Shown here piece by piece: positions 27,701 through 36,600 of a stretch of 64,000 nucleotides of DNA; the first letter of the stretch is position 1; each line of letters opens with the position of its first letter. The position numbers were made by a program, and so were the translations under genes. The notes under the pieces were generated by a model. The model worked only from the letters and a program-made list of their open reading frames with translations, did not search any database and was not told the origin of the DNA. Origin of the DNA: Seriola aureovittata (lineage: Eukaryota; Chordata; Actinopteri; Carangiformes; Carangidae); NCBI RefSeq assembly GCF_021018895.1, contig NC_079377.1, positions 15,795,501 through 15,859,500 on the forward strand, read 5' to 3'.

Positions 27701-30700
27701 AGTAGTTCTCACACACTTGTTATACATCGCATCATGTCACAATAGTTTTTACATTAATCCCTCAGAAATCTTTTGATTTTAATTACAAATTAAGAAATGA
27801 ATGGGTCACAACTGACCCAACTTGGCGCAATACTGCGTTAACTTTACCCAGTACTCATGGGTAGAAAACCACCGAGACACAGGGCTGTTTGACCCAGTGT
27901 TAGTGTTATTTTCATATTACCTTTATACTTTGATTAGTCATCCAAACTGGTTTAGGTATGGTTGCTAGCCGTTATAATATACGCTAGCTATTTTTAAACT
28001 AAATGCCACTATTTGTCACTGATTGATAATAATGTGGGAACCATTGCAGTTTTTAATGTTAGATGCACATTGTTTGTACAACTAACAATACATTTGTGAC
28101 AGTTTTAAAGCAATGCTTGAGCTCGTTGTGTCTCACTGGGTGAAAATAACCACACTGTAGTTTGTGTAAATAAAAAATGACACAAACACTGGGTTCAGAA
28201 CAGCCCACTACCTACAGTAGCGTCTTGTTTACCTTCAGTCGAACTTGCTCATAAACAGCGATAGGTCTGTTGCTGAAGGTGATGGCGTTACAGAAGCTGG
28301 CCTGTCTCTTGACGGTCCTCTGGGACATGTCCATGACGATCTGCGAACCCTTGGTGCTGGGGTGGAAGAGCAGAGGGACGGAGGATAAGCCTGCACATGG
28401 CTGTATGGGCAGGCAGCGCTTGGGCTTGTGGTGGCATCGGTGGGATGTTGCAGGAAATGGTGCGTTCAGAGAATCTGTGTAGAGAAGGGAAAGCGGTTGC
28501 TTAGTTTGGTCCTCAGGTGGGGAGCAGAAAAGTGGGACGCAATTCATACAAAATCCCCAGATTTTAGATTAAAAATATTAGATCATTATCATCATTAGAT
28601 TAGATAGTCTGTACCACCACCGGCTTTGTTTTATATAATGCACTAACATCATGTCACATGTAATTTCCTCTCATGTATCTTCCCTGCTCCTGGATCATCC
28701 AATTAAGTAAAAAAAGGCATTAAAATAATTTAATACTTCTGTTCTCTTTCCAGCTTCTCAAGGTAGAACAGTACAGCCACACACCTACTGTGCAGACACG
28801 TACAATGTGCAAGGTAAATTACATGCAAAAATGTCCTTGAATGGAAAAAAAAAAAAAAAAAACCACAAGGGCACAATTGCTCCCATGGTTATGTAATTAC
28901 GGAGAACAATACACCTATGAGAGGTTCATACAAAATGCTCTAATTTCAGTAAATGGTCATTTCCAGCAACACCCATGGCTTTTTGTTATTCTACATCTTG
29001 CCAAATTTTAAACTGCTGTGTGTTTCATTTGTGGTTTGTTTCAGACTCTGCCGGAACACATTTGGGGAATTGTAAGTAGAAAGTGGTAAAGAAAGCAGGA
29101 GGAGGATAAAGAAAACAAAATGATCAGCTAACATGTAATGTGCAAACAAAGCTCTTATAATAGTGAGGCGTGGCTGTTGTATGTTATGTCCAGTTGTGGT
29201 TTTAATGAGAACATATCAATCACAACATACCTTATCAGAATTAAAAAAAATAAAAATTAAACACATCGTATATACAATATCACTGCAACTAAATGAGATT
29301 TCACAGTTTTCATTGTTGCTTTGTTTGTAAGAGGAAGTGGCAAAATAAGAGCAGACCCACAGGAGAACATCTGACTCAACATGTAGCTGAGGTTTTACAT
29401 TTTCCCATGCAGCCCTGTGAATCATAACTACTCCCACTTACCATAATAACTAATAGAGCCAAACATCTTTTTTTTTTTTCACATCACATCTGTCGCTCTG
29501 GGTTTCAGACTGATAAAGAATCTGCTCAAAGTCATCATGAGCCTGATTTCACACTCACTACCCTTCATTGGGAGCAACTCTCCCCATTTTTGTTTCCACA
29601 TTTCTCTTTGAAGCTCAACGCCAAGGTCACTGTGGTTTAGTGGAGGAGGCAGTTTCTCACAGACATTGCGTTCTCATTAAACGTAAGGCAGGGCTGTTTT
29701 CAAATTGAGCAAATATCATCTCTTTTTATAGTTTTCTGTCCTACAATACTTTTGTCCTCACTACAGTGACATTTCAACACCATAAAATCTAACCAATCTG
29801 CCAAGCCTGGAAGCCAAACAAATAATTTAGGCCTAATTAACACTTCTTTGTCCTTGAGAACTGCCTGTAGTTTCGCACCTAAATTTGGAAGACCGCGTGG
29901 AAGCTGCGTGTGTTTGACTCTTGCTTGAGTCGACTGTATGAGCCTTTGCTGAAAGACAGCTATTCTGGCTGTCCAATGAGTGACCTTGGAGGGTCAAGAG
30001 GTTTATAAAGTACCCTGGAGACAAATCAATTAAGGCTGTCAGGATTGGCAATGACTGATCATATGACTTCTGACACCGTTATAAGGTCACCGTCCAGGGC
30101 AGAGACGTGTGAAAGACAGAGGTGTGAGCTGTGGGTGAAGACATGAAAATTGTAGAATAGCATTAAACTACAGATAGTCTCCATTAGGCAGCATTGTCAC
30201 ATATTATTGCAGCATCTTACCCTTTAAATCACAATCAGGGAGGCTCTGCCAAGTGTTCTGGGCTCAGTACAGTGTATTTGTTAAGATCTTCACATGCTCT
30301 TGTCGCTGTAGAACAATGCCGAATTGTGCTCTGTGCACAACAGCGGTCTTAAATGAAGTCATAACAAATCCTTCAACCACATTGCATCCATGATGTCATG
30401 TCAGACGTGATGTCTTCAGGAAAAGAAAGCAAGACTGTATTGTACTCCATCAATAACCAGGCCCAAGACTGAATAGAGTATTTCCTGAGGTCTGAAAACA
30501 GAAGCAACACCTCACAGGCCTCTGCAGGAGCTGTAGCAACACTCCTGCTTTACCATCTAACCAGAGAATCCAATATCTTCTTTCATTCTTGCAACATTAA
30601 TACCATTTCTGCTGCTGTGAAATTGAATTCTCCAGTATTTTTTTAAGAGCAGCTTTATTTTCACTCCCAGGCAAGTTGGAACAAGTTTTTACAGCCTTCA

Positions 30701-33393
30701 GAGCAAACAGAAGGCTGTATAAACCATGAATTAAGTCAAGTAAGTAAATAAATGGATAAATAAAAATACCACATTTGATTTACTGTAAATGAAAGTTCGG
30801 TTCCAGCCAAAAGTGCTGATGATACAGTGGCTGTTGAAGTGTGTTTAAAAAGTCGTGCAACCTGACGGAGATGTCAGGGTGAACAGTGACCAGAGCCCTG
30901 CCATGATAAAAGAGAGGTGCCATGACAAACGTCAGATGAGCAACTTAAGGAAGGATAATGTTACTTAATGCACCACCGCACACAATGTGACTGCCTCTGC
31001 TGTCATTAATTGGAAAGGACAAACAGTGCAGAGACAAAGAGTGGCCCTGGCCTGTGTCACCTGGCCTCCTACGCTCCTCTGTGTTGTATCCCCTCAACAG
31101 ACGCCCTAATGTGGTGTGACGTTAGTATGGCGGAGACGAGCACTCACAGGCAGCAGCATCAGGAGCCAGAGGGCATGTGTATCTTTTTAGGTTTTGCAAA
31201 TATGTCATACTTTTGTGTGGTTTCAATAAGAGGTAAACATTTATTCTCAAACACTTCTAAGGTTTTAAGTGTCATCATGTACCAGACCTGCTACAGTTTA
31301 TAATTAATATGGTGACATGCTATGAATTATGAGAGTATCTTAGACTATAGAAGATGTTGTACACGAGCTTACGGAGGCTTGATAGTCACCCCAAGGAGCA
31401 GTTACTTCACAGTCAGGACTCAACAGTACTGTTCAAACTAATAATAATTTTCTATCCATTAAATTCGGATTATTTTCTCATTTGATTGATCGTAGTTTTT
31501 CTCTAGAAAATAGTAAAAAATACCCTTCCCTACATTTCCCAAAGCTCAAGGTTACGTCTTCAAATGTGTCATTTTGTCTGACTAACAGAGCATAAACCCA
31601 AAGAAATTCAATTTTCTGTCAGAGAGGACAAAGGAAACCCAAAAACTTTTAAATCTGAGGAGCTGGAAGAATTTTCAAAACAATTGCTGATTAATTTTAT
31701 ATCAATCTGCTAATTGATTAATTGACTAATCATTGTAGCTCTAATTTAATCAATGCTGCTTGTTTCAGAGATTTTTTCTTAATGAGGAGATAACACAAGC
31801 AAAAAACTAAAATGCAAATTTAGTTGATAACACAATTTAGTTCATAATATAATATATAAACGACACAACACTTTTCACCTTTTTTGAAAATAGTTGAACT
31901 TTTTTGCTAAGGCCACGCTGTGACGCCTAAACGTCAGTAACACAATTGTGCATGTTCGCCAAATGTGGAGAGGTGAGAGCTGAATGATTCATGAGCTCTT
32001 GAGCTGGACAGGGGCCCTGACACATGACAGGGATTATAGATATTTACATTTTTGGGCCCCTGACTGAGCTCTTGTCAGAGGGCCAAGAATTTCTAGCAGC
32101 GCCCCTGCCGAGCACCTGTATTGTTATTTCACACCAGTGGCCCCTCACAATGAAATTGGAAAAAGGACTATGTGTATTGGCAATTACAACTCAAAACCAA
32201 AGTTTCATTATACACTATATATGTCTGCTTTACAACCAAATGAAATCATCTCATGTTATATTGAGACATCTAGTTATCAGTGAACATGTTTGTCAATAGG
32301 CTGCAACTAATCATTATTTCCATGCAGCTGCCGATACAATCTAAAGCCCAAAGTGACTTCTTAATATTGCTTGTTTAGTTCAAACCACAACCCAACATAT
32401 TCAATTTACAGTTAAATGAACCATTAAACATTTTCATAATTGACAAGTTGGATTGTTTGGCTTTCTTTTTTTTTCCTTGAAAAATGACTTTAAATATGAT
32501 TATCAAAAAATTTTCTGGCAATCAACTAATCAATTACTCAATTAATTGTTGCAGCTCTTCAATCGATACACTAATGTTTAATACAACTTTTATTTTTAAA
32601 GTTATCTAGTGTTCAACTCATTATATTTGAAATATTGCGAATAAGTTTAATTGTACAGTGCATGCTGTGATTTTGTTTCAGTCAGAAAGCAAATGAAAAG
32701 GACTTAGTTTCTCGCTCTACAACAATAATTGTGTTGCAATGAATACACTAAACTGTAGGTCTATCAGTTGCCCAGAAAGTTGCAAGAAATAATAATATGA
32801 ATCGTCCAATGCACCTGTTAACTGCCATCATTTCAGACACGCATATATGATCACTTGATAGCCACATGAGTAGAAAGATAGAGTCATCAAAGGACATAAA
32901 GTTGTGGCAGCATGCTGAGTGTGATCACTTTTCAACTGTTGGCCACAAAGACAACAAGTCAGGTCAGAAAAGTTATGTGGAGCCTTGGCTGCCAGCTTGA
33001 TTCACTTTGACCCGTTTGGTTGCTTTTATACTGGAAACAGGCGTCAGGGTGAAGTGGAACAAGACTGAGAAACTTGCATCTGTGTGGAGTTTCTATAATT
33101 TCATCAAATTTTTGCAAAGCACGACTTCCTGTCCATATCCTTTTTATTCAGAGCCAGTCGTGACTTACAGAAGGTGGTGAAACTTGGCTAAAGCAGCTAC
33201 TTTCACTTCTCATTTATTTTAGGGCAGCCAGGACGCCTACACTTTCCATGCACACAAGCTAGAGGCTGCACAGGCACCACTCGGTTATATCGGCTTGTAT
33301 TATATTATTCATTAATATTAACAATCAATACAGGACGCTGTGATGCCAGCTGTTCTTACCGTAGATGCTATTTCTGGTGATCTGACCTCCCAT
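5322..33393 (-). CDS. neurl1: neurl1, neuralized-like E3 ubiquitin-protein ligase 1 (whole gene, six coding exons)
   Basis: Joining six exons on the minus strand (listed separately) gives a 1734-nt CDS and a 577-residue protein, close to the roughly 574 residues of mammalian NEURL1. Domains: N-terminal MGGQITR (1-7), NHR1 (about 46-200), linker with a run of acidic residues (about 248-255), NHR2 (about 288-439), Ser/Pro/Asn-rich linker (about 439-518), and C3HC4 RING (524-563). The family transfers ubiquitin to Notch ligands (Delta, Jagged) and promotes their endocytosis at the plasma membrane. NHR domains bind the ligand tail and the RING recruits E2. In neurons, mammalian NEURL1 also modifies CPEB3. 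The NHR2 and RING segments resemble NEURL1 rather than NEURL1B. Teleosts often keep two copies (neurl1aa, neurl1ab); I cannot tell which this is. All introns are GT-AG, phases match at every junction, and there is no frameshift or premature stop. Confidence 0.96.
5561..6266 (-). other. neurl1: neurl1 intron 5 (706 bp)
   Basis: Bounded by GTTTGT donor and CTCAG acceptor. It has no repeat longer than an A-run near 6057-6067 and no further exon that I can see. Confidence 0.85.
6267..6446 (-). CDS. neurl1: neurl1 exon 5: Ser/Pro/Asn-rich linker between NHR2 and RING
   Basis: This 180-nt exon encodes residues 439-498 plus one base of Gly499. It opens [18 protein letters not shown], which aligns with the mammalian segment after RILG (GSTILAERGIPSLPCSP), and then becomes rich in Ser, Thr, Pro and Asn. 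The chosen acceptor is GTCAG at 6447-6451 because it restores the codon split left by exon 4. A second AG 21 nt upstream (6468-6470) is also in frame and would add seven residues. The donor is GTTTGT at 6266, weaker than the others in this gene. The exon is symmetric (phase 1 both sides). The linker is poorly conserved in this family, so exact ends are less secure than for the domain exons. Confidence 0.88.
6447..11088 (-). other. neurl1: neurl1 intron 4 (4642 bp)
   Basis: Bounded by GTATGT donor and GTCAG acceptor. It holds the long CA/GT tract at 6639-6719. A G-rich stretch near 9230-9400 gives overlapping frames on both strands (up to 137 codons), but none resembles a known protein and I take them as chance. 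No additional exon is supported. Confidence 0.8.
6639..6719. repeat. (AC)n microsatellite, about 81 bp
   Basis: Nearly perfect AC run with one early interruption. The neurl1 transcript reads it as GU repeats ending about 190 nt upstream of the exon 5 acceptor. Confidence 0.97.
11089..11805 (-). CDS. neurl1: neurl1 exon 4: inter-repeat linker and complete NHR2
   Basis: This 717-nt exon encodes residues 200-438 plus one base. A strong acceptor (T-run then CCACAG, 11806-11811) precedes it and a GTATGT donor follows at 11088. It starts [15 protein letters not shown], the NEURL1 junction after NHR1. A low-complexity linker follows, with QQQ and an acidic run (EEDDEEEE, about 248-255). NHR2 then runs from about 288 to 439 with the motifs [58 protein letters not shown] and [17 protein letters not shown]. 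The whole second NHR lies in one exon, unlike NHR1, which is split. The exon is symmetric (phase 1 to phase 1), so skipping it would remove NHR2 without a frameshift. The acidic run looks longer than in the mammalian linker as I remember it. Confidence 0.97.
16500..17060. mobile_element. Interspersed repeat, family D, copy 1
   Basis: It has a block resembling TTATACTTCTACTCCACTA, then a segment with CAGATTTATCTTGTGACCCT, then CAAGTACTTTTACTTTTGAT near its right end. The same three parts occur in the same order at 45440-46190. This architecture is familiar from a common teleost repeat. No coding capacity is seen. Confidence 0.6.
17831..18060 (-). mobile_element. Family A repeat, internal fragment, reversed
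   Basis: The reverse complement of this stretch matches the core of 2101-3140. Shared parts include the block with AGGTAG..GTGGGTT, the segment rich in AAAGC and CAGCTACCTGC, and the AACTCTGTGGGTT-like part at its left side. The terminal inverted repeats are not seen, so it is a truncated copy. It lies in intron 3 of neurl1. Confidence 0.65.
19113..19502 (-). other. Unassigned 129-codon open frame in intron 3
   Basis: A minus-strand open frame with no family resemblance that I recognise. It contains two similar short stretches, [11 protein letters not shown] and [11 protein letters not shown], about 27 residues apart. Flanking sequence (AACATGGCGGTGC near 19480) resembles repeat-derived DNA. 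It is most likely a chance frame inside an old repeat rather than a gene. Confidence 0.2.
20900..21130 (+). mobile_element. MITE-like repeat, family C, copy 1
   Basis: The right side reads AAAATAATGATTAGTTACAGC, the degenerate form of the ends in the copies at 31433 and 32299 (GATTAATTG..GCAGCTC type). Adjacent sequence AATTATCGACAAAATAACCAGC fits the same family. The left boundary is uncertain. Confidence 0.5.
21131..21660 (+). mobile_element. Interspersed repeat, family B, copy 1
   Basis: Contains CATGTTGGCATGCTAA and TTGCTAATTAGCA, a TTTTGACTTGATGGTGATGG segment, and three recurring phrases of the type TGGTGGCGCT (near 21320, 21450 and 21550). Each is followed by sequence like AAAGTC..GAC and AATCCATACAATAGTT. 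I recognise this as a widespread teleost repeat with internal repetition. A second copy is at 26660-26960. Confidence 0.65.
24025..24412. mobile_element. Short inverted-terminal element (about 390 bp) with TTAA-like ends
   Basis: The left end reads TTTAAAGTGGACCTCCACTA and the right end, inverted, reads ATTAAAGGAGCTCTCCACCA. Both are followed by AATTTTA. These imperfect terminal inverted repeats mark a MITE-like element in intron 3 of neurl1. No transposase frame is present. Confidence 0.55.
26209..26530 (-). CDS. neurl1: neurl1 exon 3: rest of NHR1
   Basis: This 322-nt exon encodes residues 93-199 plus the first base of Asp200. The acceptor is CCCCAG at 26531-26536 and the donor GTGAGT begins at 26208. 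The reading frame opens [16 protein letters not shown], then [10 protein letters not shown] (121-130), [24 protein letters not shown] (153-167) and [18 protein letters not shown] (182-199). These are hallmark NHR1 segments of NEURL1. The exon starts in phase 0 and ends in phase 1, both consistent with its neighbours. Nothing is missing relative to the mammalian domain. Confidence 0.97.
26660..26960 (+). mobile_element. Interspersed repeat, family B, copy 2
   Basis: Shares with 21131-21660 the phrases GTTGGCATGATAGCATTTGC and CTAATTAGCA, the AATTAAAATTCTGACCTGAT segment, and AATCCAATAGTTGCTGAGAT. It lies in neurl1 intron 2. Confidence 0.65.
27215..27335. repeat. Purine-rich low-complexity stretch
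   Basis: Mostly GAGA, GGAG and AAAG words on the plus strand (pyrimidine-rich in the neurl1 transcript). It is simple sequence, and the open frames in it are artefacts of composition. Confidence 0.6.
27882..28205. mobile_element. Inverted-terminal-repeat element (about 325 bp) beside neurl1 exon 2
   Basis: The left end reads GGGCTGTTTGACCCAGTGTT and the right end, inverted, reads GGGCTGTTCTGAACCCAGTG. Similarity continues inward through GTGT.ATTTT, giving imperfect TIRs of about 33 bp. GACCCA and GGGT motifs just outside are typical of a teleost MITE group. The right end stops about 28 bp from the exon 2 donor site. Confidence 0.6.
28233..28474 (-). CDS. neurl1: neurl1 exon 2: start of NHR1
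   Basis: This 242-nt exon encodes residues 12-92. It begins after a good acceptor (pyrimidine-rich stretch then ACAG) with the second and third bases of Asp12, and ends at K92 before a GTAAAC donor. Key stretches are TSHRCHHK (about 21-28), PLLFHP (45-50), KGSQIVMD (53-60) and [16 protein letters not shown] (67-82). They match the opening of the first neuralized homology repeat almost residue for residue. NHR1 in this family folds as a beta sandwich that binds the cytoplasmic tail of Notch ligands. The exon ends in phase 0. A hairpin-forming inverted repeat (27882-28205) lies only about 28 bp beyond its donor. Confidence 0.96.
31433..31745 (+). mobile_element. MITE-like repeat, family C, copy 2
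   Basis: Begins near AACTAATAATAATTTTCTAT, contains TTTCCCAAAGCTCAAGGTTA and CGTCTTCAAATGTGTCATTT, and ends GATTAATTGACTAATCATTG followed by TAGCTCTA. The order matches a very common short teleost repeat whose ends resemble GCTGCAACTAATGATTATT. Confidence 0.7.
32299..32562 (+). mobile_element. MITE-like repeat, family C, copy 3
   Basis: Left end GCTGCAACTAATCATTATTT; right end ATTAATTGTTGCAGCTCT, the inverted form. The interior carries AAAGCCCAAAGTGACTTC and TTGAAAAATGACTTTAAA. It lies less than 600 bp from copy 2 in the same orientation. Confidence 0.7.
33360..33393 (-). CDS. neurl1: neurl1 exon 1 (coding part): [11 protein letters not shown] plus one base
   Basis: The minus strand reads ATG at 33393-33391 and 11 codons, [11 protein letters not shown]. 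One further base (33360) is followed by a GTAAGA donor. The single leftover base joins the AT that opens exon 2 to form Asp12. The ATG sits in a strong initiation context (A/G at -3 region CCAGCC, G at +4). Gly2 with Thr6 fits the N-myristoylation consensus; NEURL1 is known to be myristoylated and membrane-targeted. From memory, mammals have a short N-terminal isoform of this MGGQITR type and a longer one starting MGNNFSS. I looked for the longer exon upstream and did not find it. The 5' UTR boundary of this exon is not defined by the sequence. Confidence 0.87.
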
Positions 33394-33640
33394 GGCTGGA
33401 TGCAAGGTGCGTTCACCTCTTCTGTAATTGCCGGCTGGATCCACAATTATTTCACATCCAGCTGCGTCTCCTCAGCGGCGACATTATGTTATAAGGTCGG
33501 CGACGCCGTTCACCAAAAAGTCCCGACGGTGATTCAAGCTCACGCCTCATCGACATGAAGCAGCAGCCAACAGATACAACGCGCAGCGGCTCCCTCCAGT
33601 CCGCGCACACATCACGCTGAAATTAACATAAAAGGTGGTA
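33394..33640 (-). promoter_or_regulatory. neurl1: Presumed neurl1 5' leader and CG-rich promoter region
   Basis: I count about nineteen CG dinucleotides between roughly 33405 and 33620, far more than in the surrounding AT-rich DNA. The segment abuts the neurl1 start codon and looks like an unmethylated promoter or first-exon region. The transcription start cannot be read from the sequence. An AT-rich TTATAAC word lies near 33487-33495, but I do not assign a TATA box. Confidence 0.55.
33452..33556 (-). other. Upstream ORF of 34 codons in the presumed neurl1 leader
   Basis: An ATG at 33556-33554 opens a frame of 34 codons, with in-frame ATGs at codons 3, 25 and 34. It closes with TGA at 33454-33452, 58 nt before the neurl1 start codon and in a different frame. 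The peptide is rich in Arg and is not recognised. It matters only if transcription starts upstream of 33556. In that case it would be expected to lower translation from the main start. Confidence 0.4.
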
Positions 33641-36600
33641 GTGGAGGTGGAGCTTGCCAGGAATATTAACGCTGTAGCTACCAAAGAGGGGATTTAAGGA
33701 GTCTCCACGAGCTGTAAATCACAATTATATTCCTATGGACACGTAGAGGACACCAATCTACCTGTAATAGATACATTTAATACCTGAAGTGTCTGTGCTG
33801 CTGAGTTTTTTTATTTCACATTTTTAATAGTCACATTTTTCCTCACTTTCTTCAGTGCCTGTAGTTTTTTTTTTTGTAGTTGCTGAAGATGCACAGCCCT
33901 CATAAAACAGGTTTTGTTGGGTATATCCTCCCCACCTGTTGAATAACTTGTTTGCTGCCCCTATGCTCCCTTTCAATCTCCTCTTTCTCTTTCACTTTGC
34001 AAATGCAGACTGCTGTTGTCTAGATAAAGTAAAAAATGAAAAATAAAGTAGATTCATATGAAGAAACTCAGGCATTCTCAGAATCACTTGAATCAGCACA
34101 TGGGGAAAAATAAAAAAAAGCACAGAGAAAAAATCTACTGGCAGCAGGGTCTAAAATTTATAACCCACTGGCAGAAACCCATGGAAACCCCCTTTAAAGT
34201 CACGTCTAAAGGAAATGAATGAAACTGACAGATGATGTAAAGATGTTACACTGCACAGTGGTTCTTCCAACCACTGAAAGTCTATGGGATTGTTGGTTTA
34301 TGTTCATCTAAAGCTGCTATGTTTAGTCAACATTGCAGTGTTTCAAGATTTACTTGGCAGCTTGTGGGAAGATGAATACTGATGTATTACGACAGTGGAG
34401 TTGCCACGATGATCAGGCACAGACGCCAGTGAAGCTGAGAAATTTGTCCCAAACAGCAAGGTTGTGTAATAAATTAACTCCTGTTTCCATTTCATAAAGG
34501 TTGATTTTCGGTCTGTGGGGCCGAGTGGCATATTTTCTCTTTTATGTGACAAAACCTGCACAGAACATTGAGTGCAGCATTTCAAAAGTTTAAATTCCTG
34601 GATCACTGCCAGACGTGATGGCGTAATCTACCATCAAAAGTAATAACTTTTTTCTCAAAGACAGAGTATTATGTCCTTCGCTTTTCTCTTTAAAGTAAAG
34701 GAACAACTTGTCAGGGCGTCTCTGAAGTGTCTTACTTCAGAGGTTCAGAGTTGGCAATGATGGCCCTCGTCCCCGGCGGGCACCTCTCAGGATCTGCCTT
34801 GTCGCCTTAGCGTTTACATAACTTGTGTCGGCAGCCAGGCCTGTGAGACTCCGTATTGGCTCGGTAGCATGAGCTATATTCTCATGTTGTTTATACAAAC
34901 TGATTGCGGTCAGCTTGACTGTCTGTAAGCAATTTGCAACAAGGGTAAAGTCATATGACTCAGGGTTTTTCATGCAGCATTTTACGTAGCGATTTTCAGT
35001 GAAAAGTGGTCAAACAGATTTTATTTGTCACACGGAAATTGAGATGAACTAAAAATATCAAAGCAAAAAGTGTGAAGAAGAACACTTACGAATTTATGGC
35101 ATGGGCCCTGTAGCTATGACAGTCACGCTTAATGTAGTTTGACGTGCCACCTGATCACTGGGCTGTCAAAATCTGACTGGCTCTTCTGTAATGCAAGGAG
35201 AAGTATTGTTCACTGTGAAATGATAAATCATGATGCCCTGTGTCCTGCAGTAATGTCAAAGCAGCAAGCCACTAATCAAATATATAACTATTACAAAATA
35301 TCAATGACAAAACACAAAAAGTAAAATATTTTAGCCTACATTTGCCCTAAATGCTTCCTGGCATCACTGCACACCAGAGGAAAAATCATTACAGTATATT
35401 CATAAAGGCTACAGTCTATGCAGTATGCACATTTCTAGTATGTAGATGCTACCAGCACATTCTCTCTACAGTGTTCCTACCTGCGATCAAAATCTCTGCT
35501 GCCATTTCTTGTACACCGTATAGGGACAAGAATCCCAGACCGCCAGCACACATCATTTGAAATAATTCTGCACCTGTTTTGTGTCTTTTTGCGGTTGTTT
35601 TGTATGTCTTTGCAGTATTTTTGATTGACTTCCCAACGAGAAATGCTAACAATCACTTCAAACATAGGCTCCGCACACAGGCTCCAGCAGCCCAAGGGGT
35701 CAAGGGCCCCCTGGGCCTTCGCCCGGCAGACCTGTTCAGTAAGCCATCCGTGGACAGAAGTCACATAATAGATCTTCAGTTTCAAAGTTTTATTTATTTT
35801 TTATTCAAAAACTACTATATTCTCAGTACTTTTCAAATGATTATTACCTTATGTAATAGCTTTGAACCTTTCACTAGGGACTGGATATACACTGTATACC
35901 CTGACAGAACAGACTGACACCTCCTCCCACAGTAGATTATTTGTAGATGGGCGCCTGGCAGGCAGCAGCTGCCTGGTGGGGTGTGCTGGCGTGGGGCCTC
36001 CGCAGACATCTTGACAGCCTTGTTTGAGGCAGCCGTGTGCACGCTTGCTCTCTTCGGGGATGATCCATGTTGAACAAAAACACCATTCAACACAGAGTTT
36101 GGCCCCTCGCCCTGGAGCCATATGCAAAACATTACAAAGCAACACAAGAGCATCATATGATCCTCAACAGGGGGGCGTCAACAGAAAAGGAACCCCACCC
36201 AGCAGGCACGTATCAGAGGTGAAATGAAGTTGTCACATAGCATTAGAAAGTGACAGGGACTTTAAGAAAGATACTGAGGAAAAGTTTATTGATGAGATTG
36301 TTGTCAGGCACACACTGTAGCTAGAGGGGACTCACAAGAGTCATCTAGAATTACAAGAATCCAGTCTTCATTGGCAAAGTATGCTCGCAGAAAGAATTTG
36401 ACTACAGTTGTTAGAGGCTCTCAGTGTACCTAAACGCAGTGCCAAAATGTGCTGATAAACAAACCATAGACATTCAGCTGTAGCAAAGCAAATAAGTATA
36501 CAAAAAAGTTCCTAGTTCACTACAGTTTAATATCTCACTTTACTGCATTCCACAACTGGGTTTCAGTAGAGATTTCATCTTACTGATCCTCTTCTATTTT

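Larger units (their letters stand above)
26531..28232 (-). other. neurl1: neurl1 intron 2 (1702 bp)
   Basis: Bounded by a GTAAAC donor and CCCCAG acceptor; phase 0. It splits NHR1. More than a third of it is repeat: a family B copy at 26660-26960, a purine-rich stretch at about 27215-27335 and an inverted-repeat element at 27882-28205. Confidence 0.88.
28475..33359 (-). other. neurl1: neurl1 intron 1 (4885 bp)
   Basis: Bounded by GTAAGA donor and ACAG acceptor. It contains an A-run at about 28845-28862 and two family C repeats (31433-31745 and 32299-32562). No alternative first exon with an MGNNFSS-type start was found here. Confidence 0.8.

Noticed and set aside
35477..36156. Paired frames of about 100 codons on both strands
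   Set aside because: Both strands open over the same patch, partly repeat-like; no protein family recognised.
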